64,000 nucleotides of DNA from Parelaphostrongylus tenuis. Taxonomy: Eukaryota > Nematoda > Chromadorea > Rhabditida > Metastrongylidae. Under the pieces are notes generated by a model. The model was not told the DNA's origin and did no database searches. It saw only the letters and a program-made list of their open reading frames with translations. The stretch is from assembly GCA_019055375.1 (NCBI GenBank), contig JAHQIW010001423.1, forward strand, positions 496,001 through 560,000, read 5' to 3'. The position numbers were made by a program, and so were the translations under genes. Positions 54,240-64,000 of this stretch are shown piece after piece (positions within the stretch are counted from its first letter, which is position 1; each line of letters begins with the position of its first letter).

Positions 54240-56765
54240 ATTATATTCCAAGAAATCTGAGTTATTTATATCAGAAACTTTTAATTTTAGGCTACAGTGA
54301 TGAATGAGAAGAAGATAATGTTTGAATTTGGACAATACAAAAATTTCCTGAACCGAATGAGAATATTCTGTCTATGTTTTACGCAACATGAAAAATTGCC
54401 GGCTAAATCAATATTTAATAATTGATATGGGCACTAATAACCAGTTGGCAATTTAAAATCGCTATATTAAATTCTTTATTTACCATTGCCACGAAAGTCT
54501 ATCGTAACAGATGATAGAAGAAAAACGTTTTAAGTGGTAATTAGATAACTTATCAACAATTTAAATGACATAATAAAAGGGAAATACTTAATTTCAGGTA
54601 AAAAGTAATATCCTGGTTGAATGTCAGCAATCTACTGTTACTGAAGTGCTGAGTTTTACTGCTGATAACAAGGCACTGTGAAGTCGATTCTTTTCAACAA
54701 ATGGCGGCAAAAACTTGCTTTAGCTGACCATAAAAGGAAGGAAAAGACTCAATCAAAAAGAAATAGAAATTTCGCAGAGAGTATTTAGAATCATTATAGT
54801 TAAGTCTAAGAAGAAATTCTCTAGTGGACACAAAAGCCATTGGAATTTGGACACTACAGCGAATAATAAGTATAGTTTTTTTTTTGGTAGAGCGTAATAG
54901 TGAAGTCCTTAAAGGATTATTTTTGTTCGGAAAAGACAACGGTTTACTGATTGCTTTGTGGTGACGTTCGCTGAAGACTGGAAAGAAAATGGGATATGAA
55001 GCCTATTTGACAACCGACGACGTTCATTGCAGCGGCTTGAGTGAGACAACACTTTGTTTTCATTTCTCTTTTTTCATTTTTTTTTCTGCTTTCAAACATT
55101 TTCTGATGTTGGATTTGCACCAATGAAAGGCTACAATGATCTTTTGGTGGTCCATATATGGAACGACTTATCACAACTTTGCGAATTTTGACAAAACTGT
55201 GACAGGCAAGTATTGCTAGAAAGCGGGAAACATTAACTACTGCATACCTGTCCAATGTCAATGAGTGTGGTAGTCAGCAAGTAAGACCTATTCCTCCTGC
55301 GCGCTAAAGCTGACCACAAATCACTTATTACTGCCATTACAAAAGTTGAACGCGCTGGGCTGGAGGACTCTGCCATGCTTATTATTCCAAGATACGTTTC
55401 TCCAATCGCCTAATACCTTTTCGAGATTTTCCGTTTTATGATGAGCTTAACCAATCAACTCAGGGCTCAAATGTTAATGTGATCTTAGTAGTGAGAAAAT
55501 AGTTATAGGAATTGCAGTCGCAACGCGGATCGCTGTCAACCTGATGAATTTGAGTTACAGTATCACAATACCGAACTCCCAGTTGAATGCGACCGACAGT
55601 TTTCTGTTGCGGTGACCTGTGGAACGTCAAACTGAATATCTCGAATTTCTAAAAAATCACAAGTGATCGGGATTCAGCACGTCAATAAGAAAGGAAGGAG
55701 GATAAGTTGCTTTTGAAGTCACAGATAAAGTTGGCCCATGTTTTTGATAACGGGTGCAAAATGGCAAAAGCTACAGAGTCATATTTTTGCTACCCGTTAG
55801 AACATCAAAAAATATTTAAGTATTGAATATCTCTGCCAGATAAACAGACAATTCTTCTTGAAAGATAATGTGCAGTTAGTACAACCTTCCAACTTTTTCT
55901 ATCAACTCAGATGGGAGTGATGCTGCAAGCGAATAGTGGTGCCTCACTCCATAAGTCATTGAAAAAAGACCCTCTATTTATGACTTCTAATTTGATCAGA
56001 CGAAAGGAAAAAAAAGATTATAGGATTACGAGACATTGAAAATAAGAGAATGTTCACAAGCCTAAAGAAAGCAGAAATATGGTAGGGAATAAGAAAGTGA
56101 CAAAAAATAGAAAAATATGAAATGCAACAGAGAGAATGCAAAATTGTGGAAGGTCTGGAAAAAATAAGAGAAAGGAGAGCAAATGAAAAGAGTACAAAAA
56201 GCGAAAGCGAAAGTTTCGTGACTGCTAAGAGCATCATTGTTGCCGACAGAGAAGGTCGCGTTTATAGGAGCAGCATAACAATTATTTGCCACTAACACCA
56301 TTGCTTCATCCGTTTATGGACACGAAACAAAATTTGCGACTTCGTTCAAAGTATTGATGAGCTGGAAGAATGTTGTTTCGGATAATCTGCGGGCAAATGA
56401 ATACAAGCTGCTTTCGAATGAGTTAGAAATGAAATGAATCTCCTAATTCACCCAAACCTGGAATAGACTTATCATGGGATACCTTATGATATCTTTATTA
56501 TTTTGGTTAGACTTCTTTATGGTTTCGCGCATTAACTTACTCTCTTGTTTGTCGAAAGATCGTCTTCACAATTTGCACGTATCTCCGCCACAAAATCTTC
56601 AAATCTAATCAACTTGGATTATCTTGATTGCGTGAGTTTTTCCTGGTTTTTCATAAGGGCAGCATTTATAGCACTCTCATTAGATCGATTTCACGTGTTC
56701 CAAGGGGATTCGCCCCTTCGCAACTAAACATCTAACAAATGATTACTATACTTGGTATATCATAT
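54240..56765. other. no recognised feature
   Basis: Frames of 75-105 codons on the minus strand (54694-54939, 54944-55261, 55974-56301) are hydrophobic or Lys-rich without known motifs. Confidence 0.4.
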
Positions 56766-56770
56766 CTTTC

Positions 56771-57162
56771 GTTTCGAGTATTTTCTTGAGCCCACAGCTC
56801 AAATTTCAATATGCTACAGAATCATTTTGAGCCACGCATGTCGTGTGGTCTGTTAGAAAAGGGGTGACTTATGAGGCTTAGACTCGAAAGGAAAGAAATG
56901 ATATATTCAACTAGCCACGAGCAATCGAGTGGGCAAAACTCTGTGTTTGGTGATTATTTCACTGGACATAGAGTGCCAAAACGGTCGTCGCTAAGATTTA
57001 GTGTGGGAAGGGCACCCACAGAGAGTAGCAAAACACGAGAAAGGGTAACTGACCGACTGACGAGACTGTAAGGTCAATACACGTGTATCGGGCTCTATAA
57101 GTCAGCCCTTTTCTAACAGACCACACGACATGCGTGGCTCAAAAATGATTTTGTGGCATATT
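56771..57162. mobile_element. hammerhead-bearing foldback element, copy 5 (long subtype)
   Basis: Begins GTTTCGAGTATTTTCTTGAG and ends TGTGGCATATT, the same two ends as copy 2. The arms share GAGCCACGCATGTCGTGTGG and its reverse. The middle contains GGACATAGAGTGCCAAAACG and GAAGGGCACCCACAGAGAG, also found in copy 2. The short frame at 56871-57071 is part of the element. Confidence 0.85.
57048..57102 (+). ncRNA. decayed hammerhead motif, copy 5
   Basis: Stem I GACCGA/TCGGGC (one mismatch), CTGACGA, GACT-GTAA-GGTC and CACGTGTA are kept, but GAAA has become AATA. The essential G12 and A14 are lost, so no cleavage is expected. Confidence 0.65.
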
Positions 57163-57169
57163 CTTGGTA

Positions 57170-58195
57170 TAAATTAATTTTTCACTTCCTTTATAGATGA
57201 GATTTTGAAGCTGTCTTCTGATATTCATGTCTACGTGACTGTTAAACTCTCAGTCTTTGTCGTACTTTGTCAGGAGATAAGTTGATGCACGAAACACCTT
57301 TCATGCTTTCTCAACAAATCAGGCGGTAAGAGATTGACGAGATGACAATATGCAACTCAATTTGATCTGTTCTTATCACATGGACTAACATCACAAATAT
57401 CACACCGTTCATATTCAAAACTTCATGAATTCAATTCGTTGTTTTATGCATCATGAGCAAAGATCATTGAACCTCTTGAGTGTGGGTTTGGCTGTTGTTT
57501 GCGGATTGATTGTTTTCGTCCTCGGTGCTGTTGAATGCTAATCGAGTCGATTTTCCCTGGAATTTGGCAAAACGTTTTAGGACACTTCTATGTGTTTAGG
57601 GAATTGAATTATTTCAAACATGCCCAGTACCAATTTTTCTACACCAACAGAGAAATGCTTAATGCGTCCACGATGGGAGCTGGTATGCACCTGAGAACTT
57701 AGCACCGTCTGTGCCTGAAGACTATCACTACTAATGTTTTACGTATATACAGATTTCACAAACTAGTCTCTCAATTCGGTTTGTTCTAAGAATTTGTCGT
57801 ACAAAAAATTTGAAATTTTCAAAAATCTAGCCTCAGTAGGCAAAATGAAAATCAACGTACAACATCATCGTGTGCTGCTGGACGAAAACTGCGTCTTTTA
57901 CTCATTCGTGGTAAAAATATGAATAATGAAGGGAAGAGTGTAGAACTGAATTTTATAAATCTCAAAAAATCAGAATTTCATTTTCGTAAAGTGTTGGGAC
58001 TGGCATTACATAGGGAAGGATTTTAGTTTTTAATGATATATATCAAAACTAATGAGGACCACTGTTAACATGCTATTCAAACAGCAAAAGAGGCCACAGT
58101 TTTTTTTTTTCTTGAAAAGCAGTCGATGATATGGATCATTTTGTAACTATCAGCCGCAATCCATCTACTGAAAAGTGATAGTACAATTCATTGGA
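57170..58195. other. no recognised feature
   Basis: AT-rich spacer with no assigned gene or repeat. Confidence 0.4.
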
Positions 58196-58250
58196 CGTTG
58201 TGCTGTAGTCATAGGCGCCTTTCTCCTTGCCACAATGCAAAGCTTAATGT

Positions 58251-58283
58251 GGGGGGGGGGGGGGGCAGGGGGGGTAGGGGTGG
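58251..58283 (+). repeat. G-tract, potential G-quadruplex
   Basis: G15, CA, G7, TA, G4, T, GG. At least four separate G runs are available for a quadruplex on the plus strand. A 76-codon frame with a Gly run across it is an artefact. Confidence 0.95.
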
Positions 58284-58519
58284 ATCACTGACGAAGAGGC
58301 GGAAACCTTCGGAACACGTGTGTGGCTCCGACGTAAGAACATCGCTTAGGCTTCGAAAATTCCTAATAGTAATATTGAATGTATATTGTGATGTTGAAAA
58401 TAGTCGACGATATGGATTATTTGTTTGATGTTCTGTCTTTTTTTATGCAAAATCTGACAGATAATAGGTGTTTTCACTGTTACGGTCTAAACATAGCTGT
58501 GAGAAAGATAGATGGAGAG

Positions 58520-58605
58520 CCTCAATGGTGTAGTGGGTAACACGTGAGATTTCGTAGAAGGTAATTGGGAGTCAGAAGTCACCTCAAGTTCCGAACTCTG
58601 TTCGC
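58520..58605 (+). repeat. tRNA-like head, SINE candidate
   Basis: CAATGGTGTAGTGGGTAACA resembles the tRNA-Val A box and the heads of the 54 kb foldback. A clear B box is missing (AAGTTCCGAAC is the best candidate). Probably a decayed solo arm of that family. Confidence 0.35.
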
Positions 58606-58809
58606 CATCTGCGCCACTGTAGTAAAGGAGAGCGTTATTTTCACACAATGGGCATTGAAGCCAACAAATTTGGAAAATATAATTAGACAATACAATAAAC
58701 GGCAGTACAATAAATAGGAAAGAGCAAAGCTGCAATATCGCTGTCGGAGCTCAAAAGGTTTATCTAAGATTTTTTTCTTGCAACCATGGACAATTAGCAC
58801 TTTTTTCAT

Positions 58810-61745
58810 TCGTCTACTTCACTTATCCTGTAGTAGTAGCATAATGTATTTGAAATTACTTGTGAGGTCTTGAATTTTTTGATATCTGATCGCTTGTATG
58901 TCAACTGAAATTGACTTAGAGTTTCTCAATACTTTTTCACCAGCACTATCCACAGCGCTGAGCTTTTGTAAACTTATAGTTCTACAAAATTATCTCTGCT
59001 CAAGATGATTATTTTCTAAAGATTTCTTTATATGAGATTACTAATCGAACTCATGAAATACAATAGACGAAAATATTTTCCATTTTCCATGACCTTCATA
59101 GACGACAGATCAACAATGAAACTTGTTATGGACGCAAATACTGTACGTTGTCACAGTTCAAGCAGTAGTCTGTACACGACTTTTTTCGGTGTTTGAGATG
59201 CATAACGGGTTGCATGGCCAAGTAGAACGCTTTTGTATTTTTAGTGAACTTAGATCTCTTTTCGGATGAAATTAGCCTCCTTAATAGAATTAAGCAAGTA
59301 TCGCCTCATATTATGAATCGCCAAATGTCTCCGAAATGAATAGTTAAGTATCCTTGTAGTGAGCAACTTTAGAACAAGTGAACTACACTTTATATACGCT
59401 TTATAACGCTCTACGCTCTACGCTTTATAAAATCGATGACCATCCATCAGAAAATCAGATACTTTCAAGCAACATCTCTTCAAAATTCGGAAGAGCTTCC
59501 CCGTGCATCAAGCAATAGCTAGAATACTCATTTCATCGCATTTTATTTAGTTTGATTTTCTTCATGTCGATATTACTGAGTTTAGAGCATAGGCCGCTAA
59601 GAATGTTCGACCTTTAATCCTTGAACAAAAAAGCTGTGATATCAAGCTGTGGCAATTGAGTTAGAGAACCATCTGGTTCTTCACATCTCTGCCAGAAAAA
59701 TGTAAATTTATTTGATTTGTTGTAGTAACTTTACATGAACTTAGATGTTACAGTGGTTCTACCGAAAGCAAAATAGTCTAACAACGTCATCTGTGCTCAT
59801 TAAGTTCTACATGACATTTCAGTGCGTTATTTCTGGCGATTTCTTGCCCGTAACGACGTTTTATGACTTTATGGCTTGTCTCGAACTTGGACGAAGGAAT
59901 AAATTATTTTTTAGAGGCAATACTTGAGAAAATTCATAATCTGGTGTCCTCGGCATTCACTTCATCAAAGATGGGACTCTAAGCATCACGACATCCATAT
60001 ATTCGGATTTGTGTCAGGGTCTATGTCATTTATGAAGATATCTCGTTTAAGTATCCAAATACAAAAGATTAATTGTAAACGAAAGGCACAGGGCTGCAGC
60101 GCAGACGTCACATATTTGAAAACATCCTTTTTCCAATGACTTGATATTGGAAGCATTTCTTTCATTTCTTGAAAAAGCCGAGAATAATCTATGAGGATAA
60201 ATGTTTGGCGAGTCCAGTATATTGGATATCCACCAAAGACGGATGATGCACCAGCTATTACCGCTGACGGTAAGGGGCTGAAAGATGTTATAAAACTTTA
60301 CACTGAACGATTTTTTACCAGTAAAAAATGAAAAAGACCAAATATTTTCTATAAACACAAAGGAAATTGAGTGCCAGATGACATAGAAATTGATTGTTTA
60401 TCAAAATGATACCTTGGAAACTCTTTCGTTGAATATTAACTCCATATGAACAATATACCGTCTATACATAATTACCTAGTGCTTTGAATGCGCCGAACTG
60501 GTTCAATTTTGTGGCTTATAATTTCTTCTTTTCCAGCTTTGCTTTTTCACATGAGAGCGATGGGACGATAATCCTAAGAAACCCAAAGTGTCCCACTTTT
60601 TTAGGTTAGGAAGTGTTAATGGCTTCGGAAATCAATGTAATCAATACAGTCGTGTCAAGTGATTGCCGTAAAAAAAGCAAAAGTTTGCACGTCTAGAAGA
60701 AGTGTTTATAAATTGGATTTACTCAGACATCGTGCCGCTAACTTACTTTACAATAAGGCGGATTTTTCCAACAATGGACGTAAAATCTTCAAGAGATAGC
60801 AAACTGTTGAGGTTGAGAGCAATGCCGAATCATGGGAAAGAGTGCCAGAATGTTCCGTTCGTTGAAAATGATAGATGATAGATTTTGGTTGAATAACACT
60901 ATTTTTTTTCGGCGAGATGTTTCACTAAACTCACATTGAATTCTCCTTCGCGATTCGCTGCACAGCGACAATACTGTTTTGTCGCAACGTGTTGCAATTT
61001 TGTTGGTTTTGAACACCTATAAGCTGTAAGAACCAGTTTATATTTTCATCTTTGTCATATCTCCACAGGACAAACAGATCAAGATTGTCGTCATTGGACC
61101 AAAGCACCTGCGATAAGCCGTAATAAGCGCGAAATTGTTTTATGTGGATAGTTTGTCTCCATGTTTTGATTTTTTGCCTAGACACTATACAATCTGCATT
61201 AAGAAAGAGTGATGTGATTTCCAACATCTTGGGAATAAAACGCAGGTGCTAGAAAATGCTATGAGAAGTGCTAGAAAATGAATAGCGATCAAACAACCAA
61301 ACCACTAACCATACCATGCACAAAATAAAATACCCTCAGAGTCGGAATTCCAGCGAAACAAAACAGATAGAATAGAACACCTTGTGAGTATCTATTTGAG
61401 GGCAATCTCATGTTTGGAGTACGCCTGCGCTTCCGAGATTTGTCCATATTTCGGCATCCTTGTGGTAATACTTTACATCGAACTCGGTCGTGAAAGGAGA
61501 GGCAATGGACAAAAGCTGAAACACATAGAAATCGCAGTGAGTTTTCTATGATTCATAAAAACGGATAATCAAGTTTACAAGCAGCTTGACCGACTAAAGG
61601 CATCTTCTGAGGAAATGTCAGGAGATCGCGATAAATTCGTAATGAAAAGCTGGAATTGGCTTAGTGGAAAGCATGACAGCAGTAATTTGTTTATAAGGAA
61701 CTCTATGTCATGCACAAACTACTGAACATGATAAGCAAAAACTTA
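58810..61745. other. no firm feature
   Basis: A 103-codon minus frame at 60047-60358 overlaps a segment that on another minus frame reads like an exon (SAVIAGASSVFGGYPIYW after an acceptor-like TCTTTCAG), but no family is recognised. CTACGCTCTACGCTTTATA at about 59413 is a tiny local repeat. Confidence 0.35.
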
Positions 61746-61747
61746 TT

Positions 61748-61890
61748 GTTTCGAGTGTTTTCTTAACACTTCGCTTAGATTTCAGTATGCCTGATAATTA
61801 TTTCTGAGTCAAGCATGTGATATGTTATGGGCATCTATCTAGTGGAATACACGTGCTTCACCATTGCACCTCGTCAGAAAGGCGAAGGTT
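61748..61890. mobile_element. hammerhead-bearing foldback element, copy 6 (degraded)
   Basis: Begins TTTCGAGTGTTTTCTTAACA and follows the left arm order with many substitutions (CAAGCATGTGATATG, AATACACGTGCTTC). The minus-strand core is still CUGACGA (61879-61873), but GAAA is GAAG and stem II is not clearly paired. No right arm. Confidence 0.55.
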
Positions 61891-62075
61891 TTTTGATAGT
61901 AGCAAACGTTAAAATTCTTGAAATTTCTTTGCTAAATCTTTTCTCAGATATTTCGATAATGAATAGTTTCTTCTGTTTAGCCGTTCCGAGGTGTTATTGA
62001 TGTTATTTATTGAATATTAGCGAAGCATACAGCAATACAGTCAGTAATGCAGCTTGAATACACAATATTCGAGGT

Positions 62076-62110
62076 GGCTAACGTTTCGGCGGGTCGCCTT
62101 CATCAGAGCC
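62076..62110 (-). ncRNA. hammerhead-like motif, left arm of family D
   Basis: Exact reverse complement of 62444-62478; see that entry for the structure. Confidence 0.5.
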
Positions 62111-62443
62111 TGGAAAGATCAAATTGATCCACAACTCACTAAGCCAAAAACCTCCATGACCCTAGCAGAAAACGTTAGAGATGTGTTTTGGATCGCATAG
62201 TAAAAGCTTCATTTTACCATACCTCAGGCTGATTTTTCCGGCCCGAGTGAGGCACAGCCCACTGATGCACTGACCTTAAGCTGCTTGTCTTCAATTAATA
62301 ATTGATAGACCCAAATATCAAAAAACGGTGAGTGTTTTAAAATGAAGCTTTTACTATGCGATCCAAAACACATCTCTAACGTTTTCTGCTAGGGTCATGG
62401 AGGTTTTTGGCTTAGTGAGTTGTGGATCAATTTGATCTTTCCA

Positions 62444-62478
62444 GGCTCTGATGAAGGCGACCCGCCGAAACGTTAGCC
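62444..62478 (+). ncRNA. hammerhead-like motif, right arm of family D
   Basis: GGCT (62444-62447) pairs with AGCC (62475-62478) as a 4-bp stem I. CTGATGA is at 62448-62454, then one extra A, GGCG-ACC-CGCC (4 bp), GAAA (62467-62470) and CGTT. Stem III is only AC/GU with no loop, so cleavage could occur only in a dimer, and the site would be GUU. The inserted A before stem II deviates from the hammerhead consensus. Confidence 0.5.
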
Positions 62479-62599
62479 ACCTCGAATATTGTGTATTCAA
62501 GCTGCATTACTGACTGTATTGTTGTATGCTTCGCTAATATTCAATAATAACATCAATAACACCTCGGAACGGCTAAACAGAAGAAACTATTCATTTATT

Positions 62600-63045
62600 C
62601 AGACTATGCCGAGGTTAATAGATAGTCGGTCTTGGAATTATTTCGATAATATTGTTCTAATGCCAGAACATGTTTTGCTCCATTCAACTGTCAATCTGAA
62701 ACTCATCGCTGAATGTTGAGGATATTTTCCTTTCAAAGAATGCCTTAGTTTGCTCAAGCAAGCATTCAGGATGTTTGAAAAGCTCTATTCGGGGGAAAAC
62801 ACCAGTTTCAACACCATCTGTGACTGGCACACCAAAATTTCTCCTCAGAATTTTTAGTTCAATAACTATCAAAAATTGCTCACCCAATCTTTAAGAAAAC
62901 CTTATTTTATCGTTTTTAGCTGTGTTACAACATTGTAATCGTATCTAAGAATGCTGGGTGATATGCAAGCCATTCGACCTCAGGGAGAAATGAACCAGCG
63001 CTCTCCACTCATAGCGTGGGTTATGAAAGAATCAAAAATAAAGCT
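62600..63045. other. no recognised feature
   Basis: Short frames only. Confidence 0.4.
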
Positions 63046-63046
63046 C

Positions 63047-63341
63047 TCGGAGTTGGTCAATCCCTGACCCTGAGGGAATCGTCATACATTCGTCTTCAAT
63101 TTTTAACTTCGTTTGAGGTGATTTAATGCATATCTGGCCCTTACAATGACTCGTGATGGCCTCCCGTTGTATCGAGTCGGTGCTTCTTATCTTCTTAGAC
63201 AAGTCTAAAACCAATCTGATAGCAGTTTTGCGACCCCGGACGGATGGATGGCTTGGTGATCCATGAGCACATGGTCGAACCAACGATCTTATGTGCGATA
63301 CAGAGCACCTCTAATCACCGCTCCATATGTGTTCTCTGCGG
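63047..63341 (-). repeat. tRNA-derived SINE (family 2), copy 2
   Basis: Minus strand: A-box-like TGGAGCGGTGAT (63326-63315), B box GGTTCGACC (63281-63273) about 40 bases on, then a body sharing CACCGACTCGATACAACGGG, a block ending in CATTGTAAGGG and CACCTCAAACGAAGTTAAAA with the copy at 22966-23219. The 83-codon minus frame across it is not a gene. Confidence 0.75.
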
Positions 63342-63344
63342 GTT

Positions 63345-64000
63345 ACATCCCCAGTCAAACATTGCCACCAATGCTAGTTAACACATTTGAAGAAATAGAC
63401 TGCAAATTACTAAAAGAATAAACGAAATTTATTTCTCGTCAGAAAAGAATGCATTCAGCAGTAGAGAAATGGCTAATACTCTTATATAAAAAATCTTCAC
63501 CTTATGTCGCAAGTCAAAGTCATTCAATATTAGCTTTACAATGTGCAATGAAGCTCTTTTGCTATTTTCTTCAATGAGATTTGACAAGAGACAAAGGAAA
63601 AGAAGAGCTGCACTGCACACTATAGTTTCGAGTTTATTCCGAAGCAAAATTGAGCAATTTTTCTAAGTCACTTGAATCGCAAACTGGCTGTCCACCGATT
63701 AACGAAGACAAAAAAATCGGCTCGACTAGCATTCATCAACATTCATGAAGATGACGAAGTGCACAATTTACGGCAAATCTGAAGATGTTCAGCGATGATC
63801 GAAGAGAGAGAAGGGAATTTGAATGGTGTAAGTGCTGTGGTTTTCACACTATGTCAGCTAGTATTACAAATATATAATTTTTTTCGTTTTCGAATAAATG
63901 TGGTAAGTTGACCGGAATCGTTTATGCATATCAAAATGACGAAAATATTTTCAAGTTGCAAAATAAATGCCGCTTGAGAAATGTGACCACGAGCGTCAAT
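63345..64000. other. no recognised feature
   Basis: AT-rich window end; a 72-codon minus frame at 63429-63647 is unrecognised. Confidence 0.4.

Larger units (their letters stand above)
61958..62596. mobile_element. young foldback element with near-identical arms (family D)
   Basis: Arms 61958-62216 and 62338-62596 are inverted copies of about 259 bp. I count one substitution and one single-base length difference, so identity exceeds 99 percent. The spacer is about 121 bp and encodes nothing recognisable. The outer tips read AATGAATAGTTTCTTCTG on the left and the reverse on the right. No target duplication was identified. The near-identity suggests recent formation or arm gene conversion. Each arm has a hammerhead-like core. 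Confidence 0.9.

Noticed and set aside
63421..63447. CTGACGA-GAAATAAATTTC on the minus strand as a possible hammerhead
   Set aside because: It has the core box and a perfect stem II, but GAAA is replaced by GTTT, so the essential core is absent and no family relationship to other motifs is seen.

Overview
The window looks like AT-rich nuclear DNA of a nematode, most likely a clade V parasite related to hookworms or other strongylids. The evidence is a split twk-type two-pore potassium channel relic with short exons and TTTTCAG-like acceptors, an RTE-type retroelement whose linker and C-terminal motifs I recognise from strongylid genome annotations, and the absence of any long intact reading frame. 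The taxonomic call is an inference. I found no rRNA gene, spliced-leader RNA gene, functional tRNA gene, operon or CRISPR array. Almost everything that can be identified is a repeat.

Layout. 1-4.3 kb: largely empty, with a degraded foldback relic at 1.3 kb and a cecropia-type mariner relic at 3.6-4.3 kb. 5-11.5 kb: two copies of an inverted-repeat element of about 0.6 kb, a second mariner relic (8.9-9.4 kb, minus) and a tRNA-derived SINE (10.15-10.37 kb). 14.5-17.6 kb: three phase-compatible exons of a broken twk-like channel, with a SINE and a foldback element in its large intron. 16.8-24.8 kb: four copies of a foldback element carrying hammerhead-ribozyme motifs, plus three SINEs. 27.1-28.5 kb: a dead RTE retroelement on the minus strand. 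29-30 and 36.1-37.3 kb: two larger copies of the inverted-repeat family. 34.4 kb: a third mariner family. 40.3-42.2 kb: a second dead RTE element interrupted by a tRNA-like foldback. 43.3, 45.4, 50, 52.2, 52.6, 53.8, 56.8, 61.7, 62 and 63 kb: further foldbacks, SINEs and mariner pieces.

The most striking result is a set of hammerhead-type self-cleaving ribozyme motifs. One foldback family has six copies here (16.9, 17.8, 23.3, 23.6, 56.8 and 61.7 kb). Its best copies fold by eye into a complete hammerhead: a 6-bp stem I with a 6-nt bulge, the CUGACGA core, a 4-bp stem II capped by GUAA, GAAA, a short stem III and a GUA cleavage site. Stem II keeps pairing through substitutions between copies. 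Three other inverted-repeat elements, at 45.5, 52.7 and 62.3 kb, carry hammerhead-like cores in both arms in opposite orientation; the 62 kb copy has arms that are almost identical. Hammerheads are known in Penelope-like elements and retrozymes, so these may be related non-autonomous elements.

All assignments come from reading the sequence by eye. RNA folding, BLAST/RepeatMasker searches and RNA-seq would be needed to confirm them. Stretches where nothing could be recognised are listed as such.
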